Assembly: GCF_021295395.1 (NCBI RefSeq)
Contig: NZ_JAIWOU010000001.1
Span: forward strand, 1,487,501-1,551,500
Length of the DNA stretch: 64,000 nt
From: Komagataeibacter sp. FNDCR2
Lineage (GTDB): Bacteria > Pseudomonadota > Alphaproteobacteria > Acetobacterales > Acetobacteraceae
Reading direction: 5' to 3'
Every line of letters starts with the position of its first letter. Positions within the stretch are counted from its first letter, which is position 1. The notes beneath the pieces are model-generated. The model made no database searches and was not told the origin of the DNA. It worked only from the letters and a program-made list of their open reading frames with translations. A program made the translations under genes and the position numbers. Of the stretch, positions 9,698 to 20,278 are shown one piece after another.

Positions 9698-9723
9698 ATT
9701 CACATGCCCGATTCATATGCCCG
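9698..9723. repeat. Two tandem 13-bp repeats between comEC and gltX
   Basis: ATTCACATGCCCG (9698-9710) is followed directly by ATTCATATGCCCG (9711-9723), matching at 12 of 13 positions. The pair sits about 75 bases upstream of comEC and 109 upstream of gltX in the only regulatory space the two genes share. It might be an operator, but function is unknown. Confidence 0.5.
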
Positions 9724-9831
9724 CCCCGCCATATCCATGCGTGACCGGAATGCACATCTTACCGGCCATGCGGGCGCGCACGCCAGAGAAGCCCCTGTCA
9801 GCAGGCCGAAAACATGCTAAGGAGCCGGCTC

Positions 9832-11238
9832 ATGACTGTCCGTACGCGTTTTGCTCCCAGCCCCACCGGCCTGCTGCATATCGGCAACGCCCGTGCCGCC
9901 CTTTTCAATTTTCTCTATGCCCGCCACCACGGCGGGCAGTTCCTGCTCCGGATCGAGGATACCGACCGCGAACGCTCAACGCAGAAAGCGGTGGACGTGC
10001 TGTTCGACGGCCTGGCCTGGATGGGAATCGAAGCCGATGAGAAGCCGGTCTTCCAGTCCACCCGGCAGGCCCGCCATACCGAGGTGGCACACGCCCTGCT
10101 GGAACAGGGGCTGGCCTATCGCTGCTACTGCACGGCGGATGAGCTGAAGGAAATGCGCGAGACCGCGATGGCCGAGGGCCGCCCCCCGCGCTACAACGGC
10201 ATGTGGCGCGACCGCGACCCGTCCGAAGCGCCCGCCAATACCCCCTACACCATCCGCATCAAGGCCCCGCGTGAAGGCGAGACCGTCATTCACGACCTGG
10301 TGCAGGGCGACGTGCGCGTGGCCAACGCGGAACTGGATGACATGATCATCCTGCGCGCGGACGGCACGCCGGTCTATCAGCTCGCCGTGGTGGTGGATGA
10401 CCATGACATGGACATCACCCACGTCATCCGTGGCGATGACCACCTGACCAATACCTTCCGCCAGGCCATGATCTACCGCGCCATGGGGTGGGAACTGCCG
10501 CACTTCGCCCATCTGCCCCTGATCCACGGGCCGGACGGGGCCAAGCTGTCCAAGCGGCACGGGGCGCAGTCCGTCGTCGAGTTCCGGGAGATGGGCTACC
10601 TGCCCGAGGCCCTGAACAACTACCTGCTCCGCCTGGGCTGGGGCCATGGCGATGCCGAAATCCTGTCGCGTGAGGAACAGATCAGGCTGTTCGACCTCGA
10701 TGGCGTGGGCCGCTCGCCCTCACGCATGGATTACGCCAAGCTGCTGCACATCAACGGCGTATGGATGCGGCAGGCCGATGATGCGCGCCTGACCGGCGAC
10801 GTGATGGAGCGGCTGGCGGGCATGGACGGCGTGGATACGGGCGAACTGACCCGCAGCCGTGTCCTGGCCCTCATGCCCGGACTGAAGGAACGCGCCAAGA
10901 CGCTGGTGGAACTGACCGATAACGCCGCGTTCCTGGGCCGCGCGGTCCCGCTTCCCTTCGATGCCAAGGCCGAAAAGCAGCTTACGCCGGAAAACCGCGT
11001 GATGCTGGGCCGGCTGGCCGAAACGCTGAAGGCGGTCGAACCCTTCGCGCAGGAGGGAATCGACGCCGCCCTGCGCCAGTTCGCCCAAACGCATGACATG
11101 AAACTGGGCAAGGTGGCGCAGCCGCTGCGCGCGGCCGTGACCGGCAGCACCATGTCCCCCGGCATCGACGATACGCTGGCCGCCCTTGGCCGGGATGAGG
11201 TCGTGGCCCGCATCAACGCGGTCGCCGCCCATGAGTGA
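9832..11238 (+). CDS. gltX: Glutamyl-tRNA synthetase
   Basis: Class I aminoacyl-tRNA synthetase charging tRNA-Glu, and in bacteria lacking GlnRS also tRNA-Gln. The 468-residue protein has the HIGH-type motif HIGN in [12 protein letters not shown] near residue 15 and the KMSKS-type motif KLSKRHG near residue 240, followed by the alpha-helical anticodon-binding domain. The start at 9832 is chosen over ATG 9814 because AAGGAGCC precedes it by 6-8 bases. Acetobacteraceae often carry two GltX paralogues, so glutamate/glutamine specificity cannot be fixed here. The last 8 bases overlap pyrB, making it the probable head of the long + strand operon. Confidence 0.95.
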   Translation: MTVRTRFAPSPTGLLHIGNARAALFNFLYARHHGGQFLLRIEDTDRERSTQKAVDVLFDGLAWMGIEADEKPVFQSTRQARHTEVAHALLEQGLAYRCYCTADELKEMRETAMAEGRPPRYNGMWRDRDPSEAPANTPYTIRIKAPREGETVIHDLVQGDVRVANAELDDMIILRADGTPVYQLAVVVDDHDMDITHVIRGDDHLTNTFRQAMIYRAMGWELPHFAHLPLIHGPDGAKLSKRHGAQSVVEFREMGYLPEALNNYLLRLGWGHGDAEILSREEQIRLFDLDGVGRSPSRMDYAKLLHINGVWMRQADDARLTGDVMERLAGMDGVDTGELTRSRVLALMPGLKERAKTLVELTDNAAFLGRAVPLPFDAKAEKQLTPENRVMLGRLAETLKAVEPFAQEGIDAALRQFAQTHDMKLGKVAQPLRAAVTGSTMSPGIDDTLAALGRDEVVARINAVAAHE

Positions 11239-12196
11239 GCGCAGCGGCCATGGCGGCAACATGTTCCTGAACCGCCCGGCGCGGCACCTGCTGGGGGTGC
11301 AGGGCATGCATCCCAGCCGCATCACGCCCATTCTCGACCTTGCGGAAAACTACACCCTGCTCAACCGCTCGCGCAAAACACCGCGCGACCTGCTGCGCGG
11401 CCGCACGCTCATCAACCTGTTCTTCGAGGACAGCACGCGCACGCGTACCTCCTTCGAACTGGCGGGCAAGCGGCTGGGGGCGGATGTGGTGAACATGACC
11501 GTGGCCAGTTCCTCGGTCAACAAGGGGGAGACGCTGCTCGACACGGCAGCGACGCTGAACGCCATGCACACCGACCTGCTGGTGGTGCGCCACGCGCAGT
11601 CCGGCGCGCCCGCGCTGCTGGCGCAGAAAGTGCAGGCCAGCGTGGTCAACGCCGGTGACGGCACGCACGAACACCCCACGCAGGCGCTGCTCGACGCGCT
11701 GACCATCCGCCGCCATTTCGGCGCGTTCGAGGGGCTGACCATCGCCATCTGCGGCGATGTCAGTCACAGCCGCGTCGCGCGCTCCAACATCCACCTGCTG
11801 ACCGCCATGGGCTGTCAGGTGCGCGTGGTGGGACCGCCCACGCTGGTGCCCGGCGCGATCGGGGCGCTGGGGGTCAGTGTCCACCACACGATGGAGGACG
11901 GGCTGCGGGGCGTGGATGTGGTCATGATGCTGCGCGTGCAGCGCGAACGGATGAAGGGCACGCAGGTACCCAGCGCGCGCGAATACTTCCGCTTCTACGG
12001 GCTGGACAGCAGGCGCCTGGCGCTGGCGCGGCCGCATGCGCTGGTCATGCATCCCGGCCCGATGAACCGGGGCGTGGAAATTGACAGCCGCGTGGCCGAT
12101 TCCGACCAAAGCGTAATCCGTGAGCAGGTGGAAATGGGGGTTGCGGTGCGCATGGCCGTGCTGGACCTCCTCTCCCGCGGGGGGGATGGGGCATGA
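11231..12196 (+). CDS. pyrB: Aspartate carbamoyltransferase, catalytic subunit PyrB
   Basis: Condenses carbamoyl phosphate and aspartate to carbamoyl-aspartate, the committed step of pyrimidine synthesis. The 321-residue protein carries the carbamoyl-phosphate motif STRTRTSFE starting at Ser68, the [11 protein letters not shown] helix and the [11 protein letters not shown]-terminal motif. The ATG at 11231 overlaps the end of gltX by 8 bases. Its stop overlaps the start of the pyrC-like gene (ATGA), consistent with the two proteins forming one complex as in the Pseudomonas PyrB-PyrC' enzyme. No pyrI regulatory subunit gene is seen. Confidence 0.96.
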   Translation: MSERSGHGGNMFLNRPARHLLGVQGMHPSRITPILDLAENYTLLNRSRKTPRDLLRGRTLINLFFEDSTRTRTSFELAGKRLGADVVNMTVASSSVNKGETLLDTAATLNAMHTDLLVVRHAQSGAPALLAQKVQASVVNAGDGTHEHPTQALLDALTIRRHFGAFEGLTIAICGDVSHSRVARSNIHLLTAMGCQVRVVGPPTLVPGAIGALGVSVHHTMEDGLRGVDVVMMLRVQRERMKGTQVPSAREYFRFYGLDSRRLALARPHALVMHPGPMNRGVEIDSRVADSDQSVIREQVEMGVAVRMAVLDLLSRGGDGA

Positions 12197-13488
12197 AGCC
12201 GGTCGTATTTGAAAATGTCCGCCTGATCGACCCCGCCAGCGGGCTCGACCGCGCCGGTCGCCTGCTGGTGCGCGATGGCGTGATCGCGGGCACCGACCTG
12301 CCGGGCGCCGAAGGCAGGCCCGAAGGCGCTGAAACCATTGACGGGCAGAACCAGCTAATCCTGTGCCCCGGCCTGGTGGACATGCGGGTCACGATTGGCG
12401 AGCCCGGCTTTGAATATCGCGAGACCGTGGCCTCCGCCGCGCGTGCCGCGGTCGCCGGGGGCATCACCACCATCGCGGTGCTGCCCAACACCAGCCCGAC
12501 CATCGACAACCCGGCCCTTGCCCGCCTGCTGCGCACGCGTGGCGAGGAGACGGGCATGATCGACATCCTGCCCTATGGCGCGCTGACCCGCGACTGCGCG
12601 GGCGTGGAAATGGCGGAGATCGGCCTGCTGGCGGAAGCGGGGGCCATCGCCTTCACCGACGGGCCGCACGCGATTGCCGACAGCCGCATGATGCGCCAGA
12701 TGCTGACCTATGCCAAAGGCTTCGGCGCGCTGATCGTCCAGCACCCCGAAGACCCGTCACTCGCACGCGGCGGATGCGCGACCGATGGCGAACTGGCGAC
12801 GCGCCTCGGCCTGCCCGGCATTCCCCCCGCCGCCGAGGCCATCCTGATCGCGCGGGATCTCCGCCTTGCGCGCATGACGGGGGGACGGCTGCATTTCGGC
12901 CATGTCTCCACCGCCGAAGGGCTGGACCTGATCCGCACCGCCCGGGCCGATGGCCTGAAGGTGACGTGCGACACGGCCCCGCCCTATTTCGACCTGAACG
13001 AAACCGTGATCGGTGATTTCCGCACCTACGCCAAGCTGTCCCCGCCGCTGCGTGCCGAAGCGGACCGCAGGGCGGTATGCGCCGCGCTGGCGGACGGGAC
13101 CATCGACGCCATAGCGTCCGACCACATGCCGTGCGACGCGGATGACAAGCGCCAGCCTTTTGCCGTGGCGGCCGCCGGTGGCACCGGCCTGTGCACCCTG
13201 CTCGCGGTCACGCTGGCGCAGGTGCATGCGGGCAATCTGGGCATGAGCGACGCCATCGGCCTGCTGACCCACCGCCCGGCCCGCGTGCTGGGCAGTGACG
13301 CGGGCACGCTGGCGGCGGGCCGGCCCGCCGATCTGTGCCTGTTCCACCCCGATACCGGCTGGATCGTGCGCGCGGGCGAACTGCCCGGCAAGGCCCAGAA
13401 CACCCCGTTCGACGGGCGTGCGCTGGAAGGCCGCGTGATCGGCACGTGGAAGAACGGCCGCCGCGTGCATGGGGCGCGCGCCGCATGA
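12193..13488 (+). CDS. pyrC: Dihydroorotase-like protein PyrC' with degenerate metal site
   Basis: A 431-residue member of the class I dihydroorotase family. The canonical zinc motif PGLVDxHVHLREPG reads [14 protein letters not shown] here (residues 59-72): both histidines are replaced (Arg65, Thr67) and the substrate-binding Arg is Gly69. Later metal or catalytic positions survive (FTDGP, VQHPED, FGHVST, IASDH). Loss of HxH suggests it is not an active dihydroorotase. In Pseudomonas an inactive PyrC' is a structural partner of PyrB, and the 4-base overlap with pyrB fits that role. An active dihydroorotase would then have to be encoded elsewhere. The stop overlaps the plsY start. Confidence 0.88.
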   Translation: MKPVVFENVRLIDPASGLDRAGRLLVRDGVIAGTDLPGAEGRPEGAETIDGQNQLILCPGLVDMRVTIGEPGFEYRETVASAARAAVAGGITTIAVLPNTSPTIDNPALARLLRTRGEETGMIDILPYGALTRDCAGVEMAEIGLLAEAGAIAFTDGPHAIADSRMMRQMLTYAKGFGALIVQHPEDPSLARGGCATDGELATRLGLPGIPPAAEAILIARDLRLARMTGGRLHFGHVSTAEGLDLIRTARADGLKVTCDTAPPYFDLNETVIGDFRTYAKLSPPLRAEADRRAVCAALADGTIDAIASDHMPCDADDKRQPFAVAAAGGTGLCTLLAVTLAQVHAGNLGMSDAIGLLTHRPARVLGSDAGTLAAGRPADLCLFHPDTGWIVRAGELPGKAQNTPFDGRALEGRVIGTWKNGRRVHGARAA

Positions 13489-14123
13489 TCTATGGCATCC
13501 CTACCTACGACCTGCCGCTTATGGGGGGGGTCGCGTTCCTGTCCTACCTGATTGGCAGCGTGCCCTTCGGGCTGGTGCTGACCGCGCTGTCGGGCAACGG
13601 GGACATCCGCAAGATCGGGTCGGGCAATATCGGCGCGACCAATGTGCTGCGCACCGGGCGCAAGGGGCTGGCGGCGGGCACGCTGGCGCTGGATGGCACC
13701 AAGGGGGCGTTCGCCGTTTTCTGCGCCTTCGTACTGTGCCCGTTCCATACGCTGGCCGCCGAATCGCTTGCCGCGCTGTGTGTCGTGCTGGGGCACTGCT
13801 TTCCCGTGTGGCTAAAGTTCAGGGGCGGCAAGGGGGTCGCCACGGGGCTGGGCAGCCTGCTTGCCCTCATGCCCGTTGTGGGGCTGTGCTGCTGCGCGCT
13901 GTGGCTGATCTTCGCCAAGGTCACGCGCATTTCCTCTGCTGGCGCGATCCTGGCCTTCGCGATGCTGCCGCTGCTCATGATCCGGCCGGGAGGCGTTGCG
14001 TTTTCATCCCCCGCCTACCTGGCGGGCGCGCTGATCGCGGCGGTGATCGTGCTGCGCCACCATGCCAATATCAGCCGCCTGCTCAGGGGCACGGAACCCC
14101 GGATCGGCCGCAAGAACGCATGA
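13485..14123 (+). CDS. plsY: Glycerol-3-phosphate acyltransferase PlsY
   Basis: Inner-membrane enzyme that transfers acyl groups from acyl-phosphate to glycerol-3-phosphate, giving lysophosphatidic acid for phospholipid synthesis. The product has 212 residues with about five to seven hydrophobic helices. The conserved loops SYLIGSVPFG, GSGNIGATNVLR and KFRGGKGVATG are all present. It is joined by 4-base ATGA overlaps to pyrC' upstream and dprA downstream, an arrangement common in alphaproteobacteria. Confidence 0.95.
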   Translation: MIYGIPTYDLPLMGGVAFLSYLIGSVPFGLVLTALSGNGDIRKIGSGNIGATNVLRTGRKGLAAGTLALDGTKGAFAVFCAFVLCPFHTLAAESLAALCVVLGHCFPVWLKFRGGKGVATGLGSLLALMPVVGLCCCALWLIFAKVTRISSAGAILAFAMLPLLMIRPGGVAFSSPAYLAGALIAAVIVLRHHANISRLLRGTEPRIGRKNA

Positions 14124-15295
14124 CCATCCCCGATGCCGAAACGCTTCTGGCCTGCCTGCGGCTGGCGCGGACGGACGGCATCGGCCCGGTCAGCTACCGC
14201 CGGCTGATCCAGACCCATGGCAGCGCCCAGTCCGCGCTGGACATGCTTGAACGCGGGGCGACGCGCATGAGCCGGAACGTGGGGCCACCCTGCCCGCGTG
14301 ATGACGCCGTGCGGGAATATGAACGCCTGCATGCCATGGGCGCGCACCTGCTGGTTCATGGCCATGCGGGCTATCCCGCGCTGCTGGCCCGTCTGCACGA
14401 TGCGCCGCCGGTGCTGGCTGTCCTGGGCGACCCGGCGCTGCTGGCGAGTCGGATGGTGGGCATCGTGGGGGGGCGCAATGCGTCATCGGGCGGCATCCGC
14501 ATGGCGGAAAGCCTGGCCGCCCTGCTGGCGGCACAGGGCGTGGACACCATATCGGGCCTTGCGCGCGGGATCGACGCCGCCGCCCATCGCGGCGCGATGA
14601 CCGCGGGCCGCACCGTGGCCGCCATCGCGGGCGGGCTGGACTGCCCCTATCCGCCCGAACATGGCGCACTTCAGGACCAGATTGCCCGCACTGGCGCAGT
14701 TGTGACCGAAGCGCCGCTGGGCACGGTGCCGCAGGCCCGGCATTTCCCGCGTCGCAACCGGCTTATCGCCGGATTGGGGCTGGGCTGCGTGGTGATCGAG
14801 GCCGCGCCGCGCTCGGGCAGCCTGATTACCGCGCGCATGGCGCTGGAATACGACCGGACGGTATTCGCCGTTCCCGGCTCCCCGCTCGATCCGCGCTGCC
14901 GGGGCAGCAACGACCTGCTGCGGCAGGGCGCGATACTGACGGAAAACGAGCGCGATATTCTACGCGAACTTCCTGAATATATTGAGGAAACAGACCTGTT
15001 TCCCCTTCACGCCCAACCCCCGCGCGCATCCCCCGCGCCCCATGGGCGACAGCCCGCCCCCCGCCCGCAAACCAGCCCGGCATCACCCCCCGCCCCACCC
15101 CCGGAGGGGGAGGAAGACATTTGTAAAAGAGTGGAGGGATTTCTATCTTTCACGCCATCGCCTGTTGACGATCTTGTACGGCGCTGCCAGTTCTCCACAG
15201 CAGCAGTCCTGCGTGTCCTGTCGGAAATGGAGATTGCGGGCATGATCGAATTCCTTCCGGGGGATATGGTCGTGCGGCGTCCACCCCCGGCCTGA
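14120..15295 (+). CDS. dprA: DNA-processing protein DprA
   Basis: Binds incoming single-stranded DNA and loads RecA during transformation. The 391-residue protein has an N-terminal helical domain, a Rossmann-fold core with VGIVGGRNASSGG, SGLARGIDAAAHR and the diagnostic FPRRNRLIAGL, and a C-terminal winged-helix domain (about residues 335-391). A proline/alanine-rich spacer of about 45 residues lies before the winged helix. The start overlaps the plsY stop. Together with comEC this suggests at least part of a natural-competence system. Confidence 0.94.
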   Translation: MTIPDAETLLACLRLARTDGIGPVSYRRLIQTHGSAQSALDMLERGATRMSRNVGPPCPRDDAVREYERLHAMGAHLLVHGHAGYPALLARLHDAPPVLAVLGDPALLASRMVGIVGGRNASSGGIRMAESLAALLAAQGVDTISGLARGIDAAAHRGAMTAGRTVAAIAGGLDCPYPPEHGALQDQIARTGAVVTEAPLGTVPQARHFPRRNRLIAGLGLGCVVIEAAPRSGSLITARMALEYDRTVFAVPGSPLDPRCRGSNDLLRQGAILTENERDILRELPEYIEETDLFPLHAQPPRASPAPHGRQPAPRPQTSPASPPAPPPEGEEDICKRVEGFLSFTPSPVDDLVRRCQFSTAAVLRVLSEMEIAGMIEFLPGDMVVRRPPPA

Positions 15296-15341
15296 CGGCA
15301 GGGAGCAGAGCAAGGTTTGAGAATCGTGATCCGGAGACAGA

Positions 15342-18029
15342 ATGACTGACGTCGTGGTGGTCGAATCGCCAGCCAAGGCGAAAACGATCAATAAGTATCT
15401 GGGTGATAACTACACGGTTCTTGCCTCGTTCGGGCATGTACGTGACCTGCCGCCCAAGGATGGAAGCGTGCGGCCCGATGAGGGCTTCGCCATGGTGTGG
15501 GAAACCGATGAGCGCGGCAGCCGCCAGATCGCGGCCATAGCCAAGGCGCTGCGCGGGGCGCGCCATCTCTACCTCGCCACTGACCCCGACCGCGAAGGGG
15601 AAGCCATTTCATGGCATGTGCGCGCCATTCTGGAGGAGAAGAACCTCCTCAAGGGCATCGACGTACAGCGCGTCACGTTCAACGAGATCACCAAGAGCGC
15701 CATCAAGACCGCGATGGTCCATCCGCGTGAACTCGACTTTCCGCTGATCGAGGCCTATCTCGCCCGGCGCGCGCTGGATTACCTGGTCGGCTTCACGCTT
15801 TCACCCGTCCTGTGGCGCAAGCTGCCCGGTTCGAAAAGTGCCGGGCGCGTGCAGTCGGTCGCGCTGCGCCTGATCTGTGAGCGCGAAGCCGAGATCGAGG
15901 TTTTCCGCCCGCGTGAATACTGGTCGGTCATCGCCCACATGACCACGCCCGCCGGGGCGGCCTTTACCGCGCGGCTGACGCATCTGGACGGCCACAAGCT
16001 CGACCAGTTCGACCTGGGCGACGAAGCTGGCGCCATGCGCGCGAAAGCGGCGGTGGAAGCGGGCGACTTCAGCGTGGGCAAGGTCGAGCGCCGCAAGGTG
16101 CGCCGCAACCCGCCGCCGCCCTTCACCACATCGACCATGCAGCAGGAAGCGTCGCGCAAGCTGGGCATGGGCGCGCAGGTGGCCATGCGCACGGCCCAGC
16201 AGCTTTATGAAGGCATCGACATCGGCGGTGAGACGGTCGGCCTGATCACCTATATGCGAACCGACGGCGTGCAGATGGCGGGCGAGGCGATCAGCGCCAT
16301 CCGCAGCCATATCGGCCACAGTTTTGGCGAACACTACGTGCCCGAGAAGGCGCGCATCTATTCCACCAAGGCCAAGAACGCGCAGGAAGCGCATGAAGCC
16401 ATCCGCCCGACCGACGTGCGCCGCACGCCAGCGGACATGGCCCCCTACCTGTCGGCCGAGCAGAAGAAGCTGTACGACCTGGTGTGGAAGCGTTCGGTCG
16501 CAAGCCAGATGCAGTCCGCCGAGCTGGATCAGGTGGCGGTGGACATCATGGACCGCCAGCAGCGCACGACGCTGCGCGCCACCGGCTCCATCATCGCCTT
16601 CGATGGCTTCCTGCGCCTGTACAGCGAAGGCCGTGACGATTCCCCCGCCAAAGCGGATGACGATCAGGACCGCATGCTGCCCGCCATGAGCGAGCGCGAC
16701 GCGATCGGCCGGGGCGATGTCGTGGCGGACCAGCACTTCACGCAGCCGCCGCCGCGTTATTCGGAAGCGTCGCTGGTCAAGAAGATGGAGGAAATCGGCA
16801 TTGGCCGTCCCTCCACCTATGCCTCCATCCTGACCGTGCTGCGCGACCGCAATTATGTGCGCCTCGAGAACCGGCGCTTCATACCGGAAGATCGCGGGCG
16901 GCTCGTCACGGCGTTCCTCACCTCCTTTTTCGAACGCTATGTCGATACGCAGTTCACCGCCGGGCTTGAAGAACAGCTTGATGACATTTCGGGCGGCCGG
17001 GCCAACTGGCGTGATGTCATGGCCGCGTTCTGGAGCGACTTTTCCCATGCCGTGGACCAGACCAAGGATCTCAAGATATCCGACGTCATCACGGCCCTTG
17101 ACGCGGATCTCTCGCCCTATTTCTTCCCCCAGCGCGAGGACGGGCAGGATCCGCGCGTCTGCACGGCGTGCCATACCGGCCGGCTGGGGCTGAAGCTGGG
17201 CCGCTATGGCGCGTTCATCGGCTGTTCCAATTATCCGACCTGCCAGTACACCCGCAAACTGGTGGCCGACCCGAATGAAGGCGCCGAGGCCGCGTCCCTC
17301 AAGGATGGGCTGCGCGTGCTGGGCACCGGCCCGTCGGGTGAGGAGATTACCGTGCGCCGCGGCCCATGGGGGCTGTACGTGCAGCAGGGCGAACCCGACC
17401 CCGAGGACAAGAAGGCCAAGCCGAAGCGCGCCACCATTCCCCGTGGGCTGGAAGGCGATTCGATCACGCTGGAACAGGCGGTGGGGCTGCTGTCGCTGCC
17501 CCGGATCGTGGGTATCCATCCCGAACTGGGCGAGCCGATCGAGGCGGGCCTGGGCCGGTTCGGGCCATATGTGAAAATGGGCGCGGTCTATGGGTCGCTG
17601 GACAAGGATGACGATGTCCTGACCGTGGGCCTGAACCGCGCGGTCGATGCGCTGGCCAAGAAGCTGGCCTCCATCCGCACCATCGGCCCGCACCCCAAGG
17701 ATGGCGAGCCGGTGCTGGTGCGCAAGGGTCGCTTTGGCCCCTATGTCCAGCACGGGTCGATCGTGGCCACCGTGCCGCGTGGGCAGGACATGGCTGATGT
17801 AACCATGGAAGAGGCCCTGACGCTGCTGACCGAAAAAGGCAAGCCGCTGAAGCCCAAGGGCGGCAAGAAAGCCCCGGCCCGCAAGCCCGCCGCCCGCAAG
17901 ACCAAGGCAAAGACGGCGGAAACCCCCGAAGAGGGCGCGGCCCCCAAGAAGAAACCCGCCGCGCGCAAGACCGCTGCCCGCAAGACCACGACACGCAAGA
18001 AGACCAGCACCGAAAGCGGGACTGACTGA
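15342..18029 (+). CDS. topA: DNA topoisomerase I (TopA)
   Basis: Type IA topoisomerase that relaxes negative supercoils. The 895-residue protein begins with the TOPRIM domain (VVVESPAKAKTI; acidic DPDREGE near residue 82) and has catalytic Tyr304 in ITYMRTDG. One four-cysteine zinc ribbon (CTACH...CSNYPTC, around 607-630) follows, then repeated TopoI C-terminal modules each with a GRFGPYV- or RGPWGLYV-type motif. The last 50 residues are a Lys/Arg/Ala-rich tail typical of high-GC organisms. The start has GGAG 8 bases upstream. Only 2 bases separate its stop from rnr. Confidence 0.97.
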   Translation: MTDVVVVESPAKAKTINKYLGDNYTVLASFGHVRDLPPKDGSVRPDEGFAMVWETDERGSRQIAAIAKALRGARHLYLATDPDREGEAISWHVRAILEEKNLLKGIDVQRVTFNEITKSAIKTAMVHPRELDFPLIEAYLARRALDYLVGFTLSPVLWRKLPGSKSAGRVQSVALRLICEREAEIEVFRPREYWSVIAHMTTPAGAAFTARLTHLDGHKLDQFDLGDEAGAMRAKAAVEAGDFSVGKVERRKVRRNPPPPFTTSTMQQEASRKLGMGAQVAMRTAQQLYEGIDIGGETVGLITYMRTDGVQMAGEAISAIRSHIGHSFGEHYVPEKARIYSTKAKNAQEAHEAIRPTDVRRTPADMAPYLSAEQKKLYDLVWKRSVASQMQSAELDQVAVDIMDRQQRTTLRATGSIIAFDGFLRLYSEGRDDSPAKADDDQDRMLPAMSERDAIGRGDVVADQHFTQPPPRYSEASLVKKMEEIGIGRPSTYASILTVLRDRNYVRLENRRFIPEDRGRLVTAFLTSFFERYVDTQFTAGLEEQLDDISGGRANWRDVMAAFWSDFSHAVDQTKDLKISDVITALDADLSPYFFPQREDGQDPRVCTACHTGRLGLKLGRYGAFIGCSNYPTCQYTRKLVADPNEGAEAASLKDGLRVLGTGPSGEEITVRRGPWGLYVQQGEPDPEDKKAKPKRATIPRGLEGDSITLEQAVGLLSLPRIVGIHPELGEPIEAGLGRFGPYVKMGAVYGSLDKDDDVLTVGLNRAVDALAKKLASIRTIGPHPKDGEPVLVRKGRFGPYVQHGSIVATVPRGQDMADVTMEEALTLLTEKGKPLKPKGGKKAPARKPAARKTKAKTAETPEEGAAPKKKPAARKTAARKTTTRKKTSTESGTD

Positions 18030-18031
18030 CC

Positions 18032-20278
18032 ATGAAACGGCAGCGTCCAGCAGCTCCCGAGATGCCGGACCGCCTGCCCACGGGCACTACCCCGGCCCGG
18101 ACGGGTGGCCTGCCCGAGCGCGAACAGCTCCGCGCGTTTATCGAAAACGCGCCGGGCCGGATCGGCAAGCGTGAGATCAGCCGGGAATTCGGCCTGGGCC
18201 CGGAACACCGGCGCCCCTTGCGTGAAATGCTGCGCAGCATGGCGCTGGACGGCACGCTGGCCCCCGCAGGCGCCCGGCGCTTTCGCGTATCGGACCGGTT
18301 GCCCGAATCCGCCGTGGTGCAGGTGACCGGCACCGACGCGGATGGGGATCCCGTCGCGCGGCCCGTCCAGTGGGATGGGGAGGGCGCGCCCCCCGTCGTG
18401 TTCATGCACCCCGAACTGCGGGGCCGCGCCGCTCTTGCGCCGGGCGAACGCGTGGTCGCGCGCCTGCGTCGCATCGGCCCCGGCCGGTACGAAGGCCGCA
18501 CCCTGCGCCGCCTGACCGATGCACCGGTGCAGATCGTGGGCCTGTTCCACAAGCTGGATGAAACCGACCCCGCCCTTGCCGCGCCCGCCCGTTTCCGCCC
18601 CGTGGGCCGACTCACCCCCGCGGACCGGCGCGCGAAGGCGGAATGGATCATTCCCGCGGGCGAGGACGATCACGCGCCGGACAACGAAGTCGTCATCGCC
18701 ACGCCCCTGCCCCAATCCGGGCCGGGCCTGCACCCCGCGCGGATCATCCAGCGTCTCGGCCCGCAGGGCGATGCCCGGACCATCAGCATGGTCGCCGTCG
18801 CCATGCTGGGGATTCCCCACGTCTTCCCCACCGAGGCGCTGGCCCAGGCCAAAGCCGCGCGCGGTGTGACGCCCGATGGCCGCACCGACCTGCGCGAGGT
18901 GCCGCTCGTCACCATAGACGGCGCGGATGCCCGCGACTTCGATGACGCCATTTACGCCGAACCGGACGGGGACGGCTTTCGTATTACGATCGCGATCGCG
19001 GACGTGGCGTGGTACGTCCGCCCCGGCAGCGCGCTGGACCGAGAAGCGCGGCTGCGTGGCAATTCGGTCTATTTCCCCGACCGGGTCATTCCCATGCTGC
19101 CTGAAGACCTCTCCAACGGCTGGTGTTCGCTCCGCCCGGATGAGGACAGGGGCTGTCTTTTTGTCGATATGCGGGTCGCGGCCGATGGCGGCGTGTCAGG
19201 CGCGCGCTTTGGCCGTGGCGTCATGCGCAGCGCGGCGCGCCTGACCTACGAGCAGGTGCAGGCGGCCCGCGACGGCGCACCCGATGCGACCATGCAGTCC
19301 CTGCCCGATGGATTGCTGGACAGCCTGTTCGGGGCATGGGGCTGCCTGTCGGCAGCAAGGGCGCAGCGCGGCACGCTGGATCTGGAACTGCCCGAGCGTC
19401 TGGTCCACCTTAACGATAGCGGCCAGATCGCGGCCATCCGGCCCCGAATCCGTCTCGACAGCCACAGGCTGGTCGAGGAATTCATGATCGCGGCCAATGT
19501 CGCCGCCGCACATTATCTTGAGGGGCGGCATATCCCCTGCCTTTACCGGATTCACGCGCCCCCCGCGCCGGAACGGCTGGAAACCCTGCGCCGCGCGCTG
19601 GACATGATGGGGCTGCCCCTCCCCAATGCGGGCAGCCTGCACGCGACCGACCTGGACCGCGTACTGCGCCAGGTCAGCAATACCGATCAGGCCGGACTGG
19701 TGAACGAACTGATCCTGCGCGCCCAGAACCAGGCGGAATACAGCCCCGAGCCGGTCGGGCATTTCGGCCTGTCCCTGCCCGCCTATGCCCATTTCACCAG
19801 CCCCATCCGCCGCTATGCCGACCTGCTGACCCACCGGGCCCTGCTGGTCGCCACCGGGCTGGAACCCGGCCCGGCGCCGGATCATGACACGCTGGAGGAA
19901 ACCGGGCAGGCCATCACCCTGACCGAACGCCGCGCCGCGCAGGCCGAACGTGATACGCTGGAACGCTACGCCGCCACGTGGCTGCAGACCCGCGTGGGTA
20001 CGGTCATGGAGGCGCATATATCCAGCCTGTCGCGATTCGGTATTTTCATGGTGCTGGACGCGACCGGCACATCCGCCCTGCTGCCCATGTCTGCCCTGCC
20101 GCAAGATCAGTGGCATCACGACGAAAAAACGCAGACATTGCAGTCATACGACAAGACCATGGTATTCCGGCCCGGTCAGGCCCTGCGCGTACGGATAGAA
20201 CAGACATGCGCCATCCGGGGAACGGTCCTGCTGGCACTTCCCGACGCCTCGCCGCCGCGATGGAGGCGGCGGGCATGA
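18032..20278 (+). CDS. rnr: Ribonuclease R
   Basis: Processive 3'-5' exoribonuclease degrading structured RNA. The 748-residue protein has an N-terminal winged-helix/cold-shock region, the RNB catalytic domain with the metal-binding aspartates in DGADARDFDDAIY (D296, D302, D304, D305), the signature HFTSPIRRYADLL, and a C-terminal S1 domain (about 650-735). The C-terminal basic region is short. It follows topA by 2 bases and its stop overlaps the next ATG. The topA-rnr order is conserved in alphaproteobacteria. Confidence 0.96.
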   Translation: MKRQRPAAPEMPDRLPTGTTPARTGGLPEREQLRAFIENAPGRIGKREISREFGLGPEHRRPLREMLRSMALDGTLAPAGARRFRVSDRLPESAVVQVTGTDADGDPVARPVQWDGEGAPPVVFMHPELRGRAALAPGERVVARLRRIGPGRYEGRTLRRLTDAPVQIVGLFHKLDETDPALAAPARFRPVGRLTPADRRAKAEWIIPAGEDDHAPDNEVVIATPLPQSGPGLHPARIIQRLGPQGDARTISMVAVAMLGIPHVFPTEALAQAKAARGVTPDGRTDLREVPLVTIDGADARDFDDAIYAEPDGDGFRITIAIADVAWYVRPGSALDREARLRGNSVYFPDRVIPMLPEDLSNGWCSLRPDEDRGCLFVDMRVAADGGVSGARFGRGVMRSAARLTYEQVQAARDGAPDATMQSLPDGLLDSLFGAWGCLSAARAQRGTLDLELPERLVHLNDSGQIAAIRPRIRLDSHRLVEEFMIAANVAAAHYLEGRHIPCLYRIHAPPAPERLETLRRALDMMGLPLPNAGSLHATDLDRVLRQVSNTDQAGLVNELILRAQNQAEYSPEPVGHFGLSLPAYAHFTSPIRRYADLLTHRALLVATGLEPGPAPDHDTLEETGQAITLTERRAAQAERDTLERYAATWLQTRVGTVMEAHISSLSRFGIFMVLDATGTSALLPMSALPQDQWHHDEKTQTLQSYDKTMVFRPGQALRVRIEQTCAIRGTVLLALPDASPPRWRRRA

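Noticed and set aside
15801-17753. 650-codon open frame on the minus strand inside topA
   Set aside because: It is the mirror of a high-GC gene with G/C-rich third positions. Its translation is rich in Gly, Ala, Arg and His with no domain, and topA is certain.
17860-18025. Repetitive Lys/Arg/Ala codons at the end of topA as a separate repeat
   Set aside because: They encode the basic tail common to TopA in high-GC bacteria.
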